Assembly (NCBI GenBank): GCA_006538405.1
Contig: BJKQ01000010.1
Span: 310,001-374,000 of the forward strand
Origin: Hansfordia pulvinata
Taxonomy: Eukaryota; Ascomycota; Sordariomycetes; Xylariales
Direction of reading: 5' to 3'
Length of the DNA stretch: 64,000 nucleotides
The notes under the pieces were generated by a model. That model was not told where the DNA came from and did no database searches. It was given only the letters and a program-made list of their open reading frames with translations. The translations under genes and the position numbers were made by a program. Of the stretch, positions 1 through 11,981 are shown in pieces (the first letter of the stretch is position 1; each line of letters starts with the position of its first letter).

Positions 1-1081
1 GTGCTATTTAATATATAACCAGGTAAGGTCTGCCGAGGTCTGGTGAGGTGAGTCGAAAGCAGGCAGCGCCCGGGCCGGGTGGCGCTGGCGTGATCGTGCC
101 CACCGCTTTTGATTCCACAGACGGCGAATCCCTCGCATGCCACGTCCGTCGCCCGTGATTACAAACCGCTGCTCCCGCGCAGATCGCGGCGGGTGCCGCG
201 CGGGCAAATACGTCCCGCTGCTTGCTAATATACCGACTACATAGCGCCGCGGTTTCGTTTCTGCATTACCTGCTGCTGTGAAAGGTGCGTGTGTTGGGAT
301 TAGGGTTGGCATCGAATCAGCATCGACGTACAAGGTGGCCGGAGAGGCATGCGAGCGACTGACTCGGCCAGCTGGACGACATTGGAGGCATTGTTGCACA
401 GCACACAACCTCGAGGCACCAACTAGAGCAGCAAGATGATAGATGCGTCAAGAGCTGTCATCTAATAATAAAGAGTCTTGCCGTACAAGGTAAATCGCGC
501 AAAGCCCGGCCGTGTTCACCAAAACCCCCCACACAGTCTATACCCTCGAAAACTCTTCTCAACCCTCGGCCAAGGAGTCCCTACGGGGAAATGGCAGAAT
601 CCAACTGGAACACGAGCAACGGTCAGTCACTCGAAGAGCCTCACGAGTGCCCCTGCGCGCGCGCCTGTTCAGTAGGCCCGGCAGTGACCGACCCTTTGAC
701 GTGTCCTGTCTCCTTTGTGTGCGCACAGCTGTCCTTTTGAGTCCAGTCTGCCATTGTCGAAAGCCCTTCGGGAGACAAGAACAGCCAAGAATCTCTCTAA
801 ACAAAGTCATTGTGTAGGTACTGGGTGCCTTTTTCTCGCAGCTGTCTCTGAACACAAACCGGCTGGGACGTTGAGCTCAGCCTGGCCTTGAGATGTTACG
901 CTTTACGAATACCTACCGATCTATCTATATATCGAGCCAGGTCGCTTCGACTCCTTTCGTAAACCAGACTCAACAACACAGCCGTCCCGTTTCCGCCCCC
1001 ATCATCCGTATCAACAGCAATAGCAACCAGGCAAGTTACCCGCTGACAGACACACACGAAGAAAAAAAAACCCACGACAAA
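1..1081. other. Noncoding region, left edge
   Basis: No supported gene is visible. Overlapping open frames on both strands have no recognisable domain. The last 190 bases are A/C-rich and end in an A-run just before the ATG at 1082, as expected of a 5' untranslated leader for the next gene. An in-frame ATG at 893 exists, but the sequence between 893 and 1081 looks like leader, not protein. Confidence 0.5.
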
Positions 1082-2146
1082 ATGCAGCAGAGCACCCGGC
1101 CCCTTATCCCCCAGGCAGCGGGCGCCGGACGCCTGCCGGACCTCCTCGCGCGGCTGCCGCGCCTCGCCACCTTGTCCGAGGACGACCACCACCACAGCGT
1201 CGCCATGAGCAGGAGCAGGGGCCAGAGCAACAGCGGCGGGCGCCGGCCGCCCCGCCGCCCCGCGGCCGCCGAGGAGATCACCCCGTCCCGCGTGGCGATC
1301 TTCCTGGACTTTGTCGACGCGACGGGCCAGGCCCCGCCCTCGGCCTTCCTGCGCCACCTGTCCCGCGCCGAGGCCGCCCTCGACAGGGCCGAGGCCGCCA
1401 TCGCCAGGGGGAGGGGGAGGGGGGGTGCCGCCTCTGCCTCCCCCTCCCGCTCCCCGTCCTCCTCCTCCCCGGACGAGACCCACTACGAGAGCGTGGCCGC
1501 CATGTTCGCCGACGACAGCGCCTTCGCGTCCCCTCCGGCCACCGGAAGGCAGCGAGTCGCCCTGTTCCAATACGGCAGCCACCTCGAGGACTCGGCCTCC
1601 GCCTCCGAGGCCTCGGACCTCGACGGCGAGGTGGTCTGGCACGACGCCGAAGAAGAGCACCCCTCCCGCAGCGATGAAGACGACGACGAAGACGACCCCT
1701 TGGGAAGCCGGCTCGACCGGCTCGAGCGCGCCCAGATCGAGGGCAAGGCGGCGGAGCTGGCCGCCGCGCGCGAGCGGCACACCGCGGCCCTGGGGCGGCT
1801 GCACGCGGCGCGCGAGGCGCAGATGAGGCCGAGGCACCCGAGCCGTCGTCGTCGCCGTGGTGGCGCCACGGGTGATGCCGCCGCCGCCGGCCATGACGTT
1901 GGCCACGAGGGGGAGCAGGGGGAGCAGGGCGATGACGACCACGGCGGCGACGACGGCGAAGAGGTGGTGGTCGTCGTCGTCGGCGTCGGCGACGAGGTGA
2001 GCAACACGCGGGAGGCCCTGCGCGAGTGCCGCCACTGGCGCCTCGTGCGCGAGCAGCTCGGCCTGGAGCTCGCGGCGATCCCCGAGCGCATCCGCGTCCG
2101 GCGCGACTTCCGCCGGTACTGCCGGGTGAAGTACCGCAGGTGGTGA
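1082..2146 (+). CDS. Uncharacterised acidic, largely disordered protein
   Basis: A single-exon frame of 354 codons. I chose the ATG at 1082 because it follows an ACAAA-type context; the longer in-frame start at 893 would add 63 residues of leader-like sequence. I do not recognise a family. The N-terminal 70 residues are rich in Pro, Arg and Ala. A short hydrophobic/acidic segment (about residues 65-100, containing FLDFVDATGQ and an Ala/Glu-rich helix) may be folded. This is followed by Ser/Pro-rich and Asp/Glu-rich tracts, and a helix around residues 215-245 with alternating Arg, Glu and Ala that could form a coiled coil. Then come an Arg run, a Gly/Asp/Glu tract and a Val run. The last 45 residues are basic and ordered-looking, with many Arg and Trp/Tyr, ending in KYRRW. 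High GC and long opposite-strand frames make coding status only probable. Confidence 0.6.
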   Translation: MQQSTRPLIPQAAGAGRLPDLLARLPRLATLSEDDHHHSVAMSRSRGQSNSGGRRPPRRPAAAEEITPSRVAIFLDFVDATGQAPPSAFLRHLSRAEAALDRAEAAIARGRGRGGAASASPSRSPSSSSPDETHYESVAAMFADDSAFASPPATGRQRVALFQYGSHLEDSASASEASDLDGEVVWHDAEEEHPSRSDEDDDEDDPLGSRLDRLERAQIEGKAAELAAARERHTAALGRLHAAREAQMRPRHPSRRRRRGGATGDAAAAGHDVGHEGEQGEQGDDDHGGDDGEEVVVVVVGVGDEVSNTREALRECRHWRLVREQLGLELAAIPERIRVRRDFRRYCRVKYRRW

Positions 2147-5100
2147 GACTGGTCAAAGGAGGGACCCCGGGGGGGGGGGGTTCTTCGTGCGTGGGCAGGT
2201 AGGTAGGTGGGTAAGTCATGTTGCTCTGCACAGCGCGAGGGGTGAGATAGGTGGATGAGTACTACGTAGAGATGGAGCAGGTGAACTGAGCGGTATCAGC
2301 GGAAGACTTGTGCCTTTAGAGAGAGAGACTCGATATCCCGAAGTCTGCGATAGGTTCGCGAACAGGAGTGGCAAGACGTCTTCCAAGACGACAGAAGACG
2401 ACAAAGAGGCCCATGGACACAATGGCATGTAGTTAAAATCTGGGACTCTGATTACGATGAAGCCCCTACTCAGAGTATCTCCTTTTCCAAGGCTGGATGG
2501 CTCAGCTCCACTTCCGTCCGTTCACAGCGGCACTCGGCCAGGACCATCACCATGTTGTTGGACTGCTGAATATATATACTGTACGAGGCCACATCCATCC
2601 ACACAGGCCTGGTGAGAGCCTGTTGTCGTAGGGGCAAGCAAGACGCCTCCACATTCCCAAATCGTTTTCCGACTACATAGCCACGACCAAACCCCCGCCT
2701 CAGCACATACGACCACAAGATGAGGAGAATTCGGGATCCCGTCCGCTCTCCCATAGACAAGCCTCTTACTGTTGGATTAGTAGTTGGGTCGGTGACGACC
2801 AGCGAATCCCCAATGTTGTATGTAACCTTCTTGGGGGTCTGTTTTTGGTGTTTCGGTGCCTGCTTGGTGGGTGGGCGACGAGGGGCAATAGCTAGGTAGG
2901 TAACAAGCCCCTTTTCTCTCGAGCGATGCCAGACTAGACTGCCTACCTATCAAGGAGTATCAGACAAAGAACAGCCGCCCGCGCTGCGCGTGGCAGTTGC
3001 ACACGGACGCGAGATTAGCTACGATGCTGACAAAGTCTAGTGTGACAGGTGGCGGCGTGCCTGAGACAAGCTTGTTTGACGGGCAGCTTCGAGAGATCTC
3101 CTGCAGGCGCACAAGCCGAATCACGACTCTCGAGTGACGGCCAGGACTCTCTTTCAATCAACTGGAATGATTCAATGGCTGCATGGACAAGCCACCCAAC
3201 AGCCCGGGCTGACAGCCACCGCAAGGCCGACACTTGCCAGCATCCGAGGAAAGCCAGTGACGTGATTGATAAGGAAGCCAGGACGGGCCAGAATCGGGGG
3301 TGTCCTATCATCGTGAAGTCTGGCCCGTCGCAGAGGTGCTTCTGTGAACGTGCCGCTGTCAGCATTTTGTGCAACGCGGCAACGAGACGCTGAGTGATGA
3401 GCCGCGCGGCAGGGAGCCGCACCCTTCGGCACGGGTTGAATCAGACCCAGCCCGCCAAGTTGCTCAACCACGGAAACCGTCGTCAAGGGATGCGTTTCTT
3501 CCTCTCACACTTGGGCCAGCTACGCCCAGCTCCACCATCTCGCCCAGTGATGTGGGTTGTTGTTCCATGTGAAGCTATAACATAGGCAGATATGCAGATA
3601 TCGCCCAAAGACGGAGCCGCGACTCTGTGCAAGTCACGGCCGCTCCCCAACATGCGCGTTTTCGCTCAGTACCCGAACTCGGGACTCCCGAACAGACACA
3701 CAAACCTACATTTGACATAAAACCCTGACCCAGACCTGGGCTTTGAGACGATCCTCGCCTATCTGCAGTGTCTCGCCACAATATCCATGACTCAGATGGG
3801 AGTTCTCAGGGCTAACCTGGGCAGGTGCAACGTCCCAAGTCCAGCCACATCAGACAGGTCAACGACAGACGGATGCTGTTCCCGCGGTGACAAGAGGGCT
3901 TCTTCTGCACGGCGGCCAGGCCGAGTGCTACAGAGTGCCCCGTACGCGCCTTGTGTGACGCCCGATGTACGAGTGCCTACCTAGATAAGGCCTGCCTCCC
4001 CCAAAGGACCGGGCTCTGGGGTGCAGCATGCGGCCGTTACGCACAGACGCCAGAAGCCTCCGCTGACAGGGTCATCATTACTAAGGTGCTGGAAGAAGGG
4101 GGTGGGAGGGTGCGTGTATCCGGTGCAACGACAGGGGTGCTGGCCAGTCTCTTTACGAGTATTATAGCAACCCAGCGGCTCGAGAGGGCGATACGAGCAC
4201 TCTCGCGTCCGTTCCGGGGGCAGCGCAACGGATAGGAGGCGATCGGCCAGCGCACGGCCGTCAGCTACTACTCAATCTAGGAGGTATCACTGCACAGGAA
4301 GCGCAGCCCAGCACGTACTTGTCGTGTACTCGTACGGTGTACGGTGCGGAAGCGAGTGGTGACTGTCCGGCATGGGTCGAAAGGTTCGTGAAGTGACCGG
4401 CCAGCCCCTGACGTGTCTCAAGAGGAAGGTCCTATACAAACAGGGAGGCTTATTGCGTCTTGCTGGGCGCTGTTGTCTCAGCGGATTTGTGGAAATGCCG
4501 AGGGGAGCCTTGCCACTGTCCGCCACACAACCGGCGACAACGACTCGGTAGTCTGGGATTAGGTGTGCTTGGTTGCAAAACGCTTGTGTAGATACCCAGC
4601 AGACTGTGTAGGGCTGACGCGTGGCTGGATGTACTCCGTACATCAGTTGGATCTCACGGGTTGACGCCATCGTGGCCCGCCCACGCCTTGGTTCGGGGGA
4701 TTATCGCGGCTGGCCGTGTCGTACAAGTTGGGTGCAAGATGAGGAGCCGACGACGAATCGCACTCGGCTGTACGAGTAGACTGAGCGGCAGGGCTCGCCA
4801 AGACGTCCGAGGCGTCAACTCAGACAGCGGGAGGGTTCAAGGGGTGGCGGCGAGCTGTGGCGTACAAGACCTTGCACGGCCGCTCGTGGAGGAGGACCAT
4901 GGCCAAGCCAGGACTCTGGAATGCGAGGCCGTCATGAGAAGGCGAATAGTCGCTGACAGGACAGGAACAGTGGGGGTGGGTGGTAATACGAACAAGTTGT
5001 ATCAAGGAGCATGGAGGGAAAATGGTGATACGAGCACTCCGTAGAGGGCTCCCATGCCTACCACGCTGTCCAGGTGTACCTCTGGTAGGTTGGCAGCTGG

Positions 5101-8100
5101 CACTCGTACGTTGAGGTTGATCTCCAAACCAAGCCAGCACAGGCACCAGGTAATAAGGGTGGCTCGGAGAGACGTACGAGTAGCGGATGCTGCGGACGAA
5201 CAGGGGTCCGGCGAGGGCCCCGTGTTGGCTCCCCACCAGTGATTACGGAGTGGTCGAGGGCAGCGTCGCGGGCCAATCAAGGGACCTGAGATGCCCTGAA
5301 GAAGGTGGGAGCGTTTCAGGCAGGGGTCTGACTGCAGGCGGATGGCATGGTCGTGGGGATGGCGGGCCATTGGGTGGGAGGCTTTCAAGAGGCCATGGTG
5401 GTGGTGATGATGGGTGGTGATGCTGGGTGGTGGTGGTGGGTGGTGGTGATGATGATGATGAGAGATAAGGACGTGCCTGGGCCTGAGGTACAAGTATTGG
5501 AACCTAGGTAGCTGTACTTGCGCGGGCCCTATCATCACAGGGAGGGGTCAGTGTGTTCTTGGTGGTATGTAGCTAGTTCTCCGTACCGAAACTCTTATGG
5601 ATGTGTTTGCCCCTCGCTACCTTGTACCTACCTCACATCCTAGGTATGGCCACGGGAAGTCTGTTCAGTGAGGTGCGAGCATAGAAGCACTGGGCTGGGC
5701 AGCCAACGCCCGCAAGCCATTCAACAAGCCTTGCATTGCCTGTGACCCTGCCACTCCAAACCCCAAGCTTCACCAGCTATCCGTACACTCGGACTCGCTC
5801 GTCTTCCGTACGACGGGAGTACTCATACTCATACCAGCATCGCCCGAGTCACGGAGCCTCAGCGCCACGACAGATCGGGCATGGGCCGGCGTCCGTGGGT
5901 GATCGACGTCGACTCTACCCGGACCAGCAACCCGCACAAGCCGATCCTATTCAAACCATTTTCCCTCGCTCTGGCGAGTCGCTGCACTGTGCTCTGAGCA
6001 CGGGCGACCCCGGATCGTCGTCCATCCCACACTGTGCGTGGCCCATCTTTCGCGAGCGCGACCTCGAGCACGAGCCTTTGACGAGGGTACAGTCCCGTGA
6101 GACCCTCCCTGATCGACTGCAACCACCCACGACCCCAACGAGACAAGCCGACCCCGCGGCGCCTGCCTATGGCGTGGCGTCCCAGACCCTGCTGGCCACT
6201 GATGCTGATGCTGCTGCTGCTGCTGCTGCGACACAAGACACTACGAGTAGAAAGAGACCGAAGTCGAGCATTCAGAGCCTGGGATCCCAGCAAGCAAATC
6301 TGGACACTGATGACTGCCTCTGATGAGCACTCGCACCACCATCGACACGGATACTCGTACTCCCACGCATCCGGGCGCTCGTGTCCAAAAGCCGATTCCC
6401 ACCAGTCACCATGATCCGCTAGCCCCCCGCCCATATCCGTTGCCGCGGGTGCCGAGCGCAGGGACCCTGCCACCCTGCCACGCACGCTCGCCCAAGCCCG
6501 TCACATCGTCAGAGGCGCTCATGAACGTTGGATCCCTGGCCTCATCAGTCTGTCTGGGTCGCCAAGGAGCCGCTCCAGAGCCGCGTGCGCCCGAGCGCGC
6601 ACATCGTCTGTCATCGAGGTTCAGACCAACCGCCGGATCTTCGAGGTACGAGTACTTGAACGGCCCCTGCCCCTCCGCGCGCAAACATGTCGTGAGTACG
6701 ATACGCGTACTCGTGCAGATTACCAGCCGGGGGTTGCTTGCCCACCGACCAACCCCTGTACCCGGACATGCGCTCAAGCCCCAGGATTGGCGCACATGGT
6801 GTGGAGAAAGAGTATCGGCGCAGCTTGCTGCTGGGCGCGCGAAGTGCCTGGTTGCCCTGACTCTTGTGCATCTTTAGGGACCACACGTTCCTGAGTGTTC
6901 CTGACTAACTCGACGTGCTAGGAAAGCCAAAAAACCAAAGGGGCCACCCGGGAGGACTCAGGGACAATAAGCGGCTTATTACTTGCAGACCAACCCAAGA
7001 CAATGCCCGGCAGCGCGCAGTGATGGACGACTGCGAGTCGTGTCGTGCGTCGGTCGGCCGGTTTCTCCAAGCACCTTCGTTCTTCGGCAACGGCGCCCAA
7101 GCATGTGAGCGTCCAAGACCTCCCAGCCACGCCGGCGCACAGGAGCAGGACTCTTCAGCAGTCCGGCCAAGGACGGCTGGTACATAGACACTCTGGGTGG
7201 TGCCCAAAGAACAAAGACGACATGGCGTGCGAGCACTTTGAACCGGCGTCTGCAACAAGCACCGCATGGGGGCCAGCGTTGACGACCGAATAAGAAGCCC
7301 CTGCGGAGAATGCCGTAGGAGGGAGTGATCGGAACGTGCGTGTAAATCCCGAGCCCAGGATGACGGCGACCGGCCCTGGCGTTGGGAAGCGCTTCCGGAC
7401 GGGGAGGACTCGCTCGCATGAGAAGACGGCAACACAAAAGACGAGCAGCCAGTCAGTCACGACAATGACGATCCCTTGGCTCCGTCGCGGCAGCAAGGCC
7501 CTCCATGCCTTTGATGAGGGACTGGTAGACTCTCGACTAACGCCTGAGCTAATAAGCTGCTAGGGACCAGGGGCTGTTGTTCCTGACGTGCATCTCCTGT
7601 TCCCACCGGACACATGCAAGCCCCCGTGCGCCCCCCTCATCCACGCCCGCCCGCCCACTCCAATGACGGCCAGGCGTGCCAGGCTAGAGGTTGCCGTACG
7701 GAGCACGTTGGGTCTGCTTAATTTGCATTTTTCCATATTTCCCTGCCTCCAGTGCCGACTAGTCCTCTAGTCGGACATACGGAATCTTGCCGCTCGCGCT
7801 TCTGGCTGCTTGCTTGTGCATTGGATGCATGCTGTTCGTCGTCATAGCTCGTCTGATATTCTCCTCGAGCCCCTGCCTCTATCCGTACTCCGTACTCCAT
7901 TACCCCCCCTCCTCCCCTGACACCTGTTCGACCTTTGTCCACGAGCGCCATCTCCGCGCCCCCCCCGCGCCGCCGCCGATTGCCTTCCAGCTCCCGACTC
8001 GCGATACCAACAGCCCGACGGCAAGCTTGACACGACAGCGAGACGACAGCGACAGCCGCGCCACCAATCTCAACCCTCTCGTCTGTCGCACCAGACCGAC
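2147..8100. other. Gene-poor intergenic region
   Basis: Six kilobases without a gene I can support. Open frames on both strands are short, overlap one another and show no domain or signal peptide. Scattered TAGGTA/TACCTA motifs occur (for example near 2196-2215, 2890-2910 and 5625-5645). A G-rich tract of ten or more bases follows the stop codon of the upstream gene near 2170. I saw no tRNA, no terminal repeats and no transposase remnants. Confidence 0.5.
5396..5462 (+). repeat. GGT/GAT trinucleotide-type microsatellite
   Basis: An imperfect tract built from GGTGGT, GATGAT and GGGTGG units, running about 65 bases. It is low-complexity sequence with no coding evidence. Confidence 0.8.
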
Positions 8101-11100
8101 GACATAGTCCCGCCCTCCTGATCGTGCCACGCCGCGCGGCACCGCCCATTGTCGACGACACGACTCACCAGGCATTCCGACGCTCAAGACGCCTGTTGCG
8201 CGCCCGTAAGTGCGAATTGCATCTCCGTCTCTGTCTCTTGTGTTTATCTTCTTCTTCGGCCCTTTTCTTTCCTACCCTGCCTTCACTGTCACGATCTCCT
8301 ACATCCGTGCAACTCCACATCGAGCGACACTTGCAGCATCACCTTGTCCCGGCTTGCCATGTGCGCATGCCATTGCTGCGCGTGGGACAGGGCGCAGGCG
8401 CGCGCGCTGCAGCGGATGCGCCGCCGCGCGCAGCTCTATCCCTCGAGGGGCGGTTAATGGGCTCGGGTGTCGTCGCGGTGGCGCGTGCCAGACCTCGAAT
8501 CCCTGTCTTTCCCCATTGCCACTCGGAAGGTTATTAGCTGCTTTCTTGTCGCCACCCTCGCCACGCGCCTTGTCTGGCCGCAGCAGCGGACCACTGCACT
8601 CGGAGACCTCACTAGGGTCCCGCGCCTAAGCTTGCCTGCCTGCCTGCGCGCACCGCCCTCGTCACCGCTACCCGCGCCGCGTTGCACATCGCGCGAGTCT
8701 CTGGCGGAACGCAGCACAGCGTGAGGCCTGGGGCTTGGGGGTGGGGGGAGCGGAAGCCCAGCAGCCAGGGGCCGACAAGACAGGGGGCCAAAGGTCTGGG
8801 GCTGGTCTCATCGACGCCTCGCGCCGTTTCGTCCTGTCTCGTCTCGGACCAGTGCTGGCTGGCGCCATTGCGTGGCTGCCGCAGCGAGATTGTCGCGACC
8901 GTCTGGCGCAGCAGGCGGAAAGCGTCGGGGAGCAACAACGACAGCGACCTCCCCCTGCTCCCTCTGCGTGTCGCGCGAGGATCGCTGGCGCGCAAGCAGG
9001 GACTGAGACAGTGGCACGAACCCCTCCCTACCGACACTCCGACCTTCAAACCCTCATCTGATCCTCCACCCCCGACACGAGGTCTTGGAGGGGGCCGCCC
9101 GCCCCATTGTGCCACTGCGCACGCGCGGTCTGGTCTGCGACAGAGTTGCTCGGGGGGGGACGCCGCCCGCCAGTCGCGGACGCCCGGGGCCGGCCAGGCA
9201 GGCAGCCAGCGATCTAGAAGCTCGCTGGCTGCAGCCACGAAGGCGCCACGGCGGCAGAGCAGAGACGACGTCTACGAGTACTCTGGCGGGCGCGCCAGGA
9301 CCGGGATCCGCGGTGCGAGTGCACGCCAACTCGGAGCCTGCAGCACGCCCGCCGACGGGCATGCCTGCACAATGATGATGCGCGCAGCGACGGCGATGGT
9401 GGCCCAAGCAAGGCAGGAAGGAGAGACATCTGCAGTGCGATGGCCCCTTTACCACTTTCATTGCCATCTATGGATTCCAGTTTCCAACCCGTCACCCACT
9501 GCTCGCGCGGGCGTTGCTGCATTCTGCGAAGGCAGGTACCTGTCAGCACCCAATGACCGCGCGCGCGCGCCCTCGGCATCGGATGCGCGACCCCTGTACC
9601 TGGCTGGGTTCCAGGTACTCGGCTCGTGCGGCTTGGGACCTTCCGGGTCGGGTTGCCTTTGTCTTCTGCACGGCTTTGGGAGGCGTCGCCCACACGCGAG
9701 CGCGTGTACACATACTCCCGTCCGTTATCGCGCGGGGGTACCTGACGTTGAATCCGATCTACCTTCACTGGACGTCGCTGCGTGCGACCGCGCGTTGTCG
9801 AGAGGAGGCAGGCCGACCGGCAGGAAGTATCCTGTATCTGCACTTGCCTTTGGGGCGCCCAGCCGTCGACATCCATACGGTACCTACAGCCCTCCCTCTA
9901 CTTTGGGAGACGCAGGTATCGTCGCTACGCGCTGCTGGGCGCTTCCGCTGTCGGCGCGGGTGCGGGTGCAGAATGCAGATGCGGGTGTTTGCTCATCTGC
10001 CTGCTTTTCATGTTTTTTTTTCTTTCTTTCTTCTCGTCCAGCTTGAGAAACGTGCTGTGATCGCTTCCAATCTTGACTGTTCGAGATGGCCCCCCTCCAC
10101 TCGTCCCCTGCTGCGGTCGATTGAAAGCCCACATCCACGGACAATTGGTGGATGCTCTCGGGTACCGGATACCCTCCCGCCGCCACCAGCGCCAACCCCG
10201 GCACGCCCACTCACTGCCCCCGTGCCCCCCCCTCCATCAACGCGCGAGTGTACGGGTACCCACCACCCCTCACTGGGTCCTTGCAGTGGCGGTAATGGCC
10301 GCTGTCTGCGGATGGAAACCAGCCCACCTCTGGGGGGGCGGGCGGCCCTGGAAGGCAGTGACGCAGTGGAGGGCCACGCCCGCTGTGAGCCACGGGCTGG
10401 CTGCACGCGTACGAGCCCACCCGTACCCGTCCGTACCTGAGCATCTGAGCACCCGGGTGCTGCAGTGCGGGCGTCGCCTCCGCAGCTCGACTGCCCGTTG
10501 CGCGCGTGCCTGGTTGGTCCCCCTCCAGAGTGCCCCTTCCGTCTTGCCCACATCGCCCACTCTTTCACGTTCGCCTCCCGCCCCCGTCCGTCCGTTCATC
10601 TGTCCGCATTTCCCACTTCTGCCCGCCCGCCACGCTGGTCCGCTTCCCACTTGCTTCCGTTGCCGCCCCTCGCCTCTATCGCGACCTGCCCGCCCATTAG
10701 CCCGCCGCGTGCCAGTGACGGGCGACTCGGAAGCACCAGACGACAGACCAGCCCGCGACTCGCCCATCCCCGCCGCCGGTACGTCTGTCTCGACAAGCAG
10801 CCAAAGCCGCCCGGGCTGCCGCCAGGTTCATGGATGGGGCTGAACCCCTGGCCGTTCCTGATTCACACCACCCACCCACTCCTCTCACGCCGCTCTGCGC
10901 CCTTCCGCCGCCTCGCAAGGAACAGGCCATCGGCACTTTGTAGTACAATTGTCTGCCGCGCCGTGCCCTATACACCCGCTGCCCGCTATATCCCGACCTT
11001 CACCACCACCACCACCACCACCACCAATCACGAATCACCACCCTCGTCGTTCTGCCTTCTCTTCCTGCCCCGGTAGTCTCGCTGTTTGCCCTGCCTGCTT

Positions 11101-11981
11101 CTGTCTGCCTTGGTCCAGTGATGGTCCGCTGGTGGTGCTGGCCAATCCCGCAGGCAAGCTGCCACATGGTCCCGTCGCTTTCTCCATGCCGCAATTTCCC
11201 CATCCGCTGTTCCGCTTCGCCTGGCCTCGCCCTTCATTCGCAATCTGCCCGTTCACCTCGCGCCTCTCCGCTCTTTTGAACAAGTTACATAAGCGCTGCC
11301 GCGCAGCTTCTGATCGCCCATGTTCTTCTTCTTCTTCTGACATTTGACGATCCTCCAGGGCCACTCGACGGATTTCATCCATCCCGACCACTCACAGCTT
11401 ACCCTGCCCCTTTTAGGGCCCGACCAGCAAGCGCAGCCCACTGCACCTGCGCTTTCCATTTTTACCAAAGGAGCATCCGCCCCCGGCTAATCATTGCCCT
11501 CCACACCACACCACACTACACCACACCAGCCGCGGTCGCTCGTCCGCCCGAATTGGCGACTGGTCGCGCTCAGGCCCTCTCGCTCGATTCCAGCCTTGTT
11601 GCCCCGCCCGCCTCCGTCTCTTTCGCTTCTGGTTCCCACCAGCGCCACTTCGGCAGCCCGCGACAACTCGACGCATCCGACTCCCAACGTCGCCAACGAA
11701 ACCCCGTACACCGGCGCATTCAGCCAACAGCGTCCGACCGCCACTTTCGCGCCCTCCCAGGGTAGATAGAACTCGCGATTGAACCGGTCGCTTGCGGCCC
11801 TGAGGTGAAGCAGGCTATTTGACCACGCCGGTGTCGGCTTGGATCACGACCTCAGCCTCGAACCCGCCTGCCCCAGTATCGCTCAACGAGGGCGTGCCAA
11901 GTGCTGGTCATGCTGCAAACGCCATCCAGAGCCTCGACGGCATCCTCTTCGTCCTTTCAGCCCATATCCCGTCAAAACACC
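8101..11981 (+). promoter_or_regulatory. Long pyrimidine-rich region upstream of the RasGAP gene, probable promoter and spliced leader
   Basis: From about 7750 to the ATG at 11982 the plus strand is strongly C/T-rich, typical of promoters and 5' leaders of filamentous fungi. Donor-like GTAAGT or GTACGT sites with flanking exon-like sequence appear near 8206 and 10778, suggesting that introns are removed from a long 5' UTR. Open frames of several hundred codons exist here (for example 8682-10046), but they are mutually overlapping and of low complexity. I treat the region as leader and promoter. The boundary with the preceding intergenic DNA is arbitrary. Confidence 0.4.

Noticed and set aside
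893..1081. Earlier in-frame ATG for the first gene
   Set aside because: The added 63 codons look like leader sequence with an A-run before the ATG at 1082, which has the better context.
896..2035. Minus-strand open frames opposite the first gene
   Set aside because: They are Gly-, Val- or Arg-run translations of the complementary strand of a GC-rich exon. The plus-strand frame has better composition and a better start.
2470..2760. Minus-strand open frame of 96 codons
   Set aside because: No domain, signal peptide or splice continuation, and surrounding DNA gives no support.
5736..6485. Overlapping open frames of about 200 codons on both strands
   Set aside because: Neither has a recognisable domain; both appear to follow from GC content.
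8682..10046. Plus-strand open frame of 454 codons
   Set aside because: Low-complexity translation with no domain, overlapped by frames on the other strand, and lying in pyrimidine-rich leader-like DNA. Length is explained by high GC.
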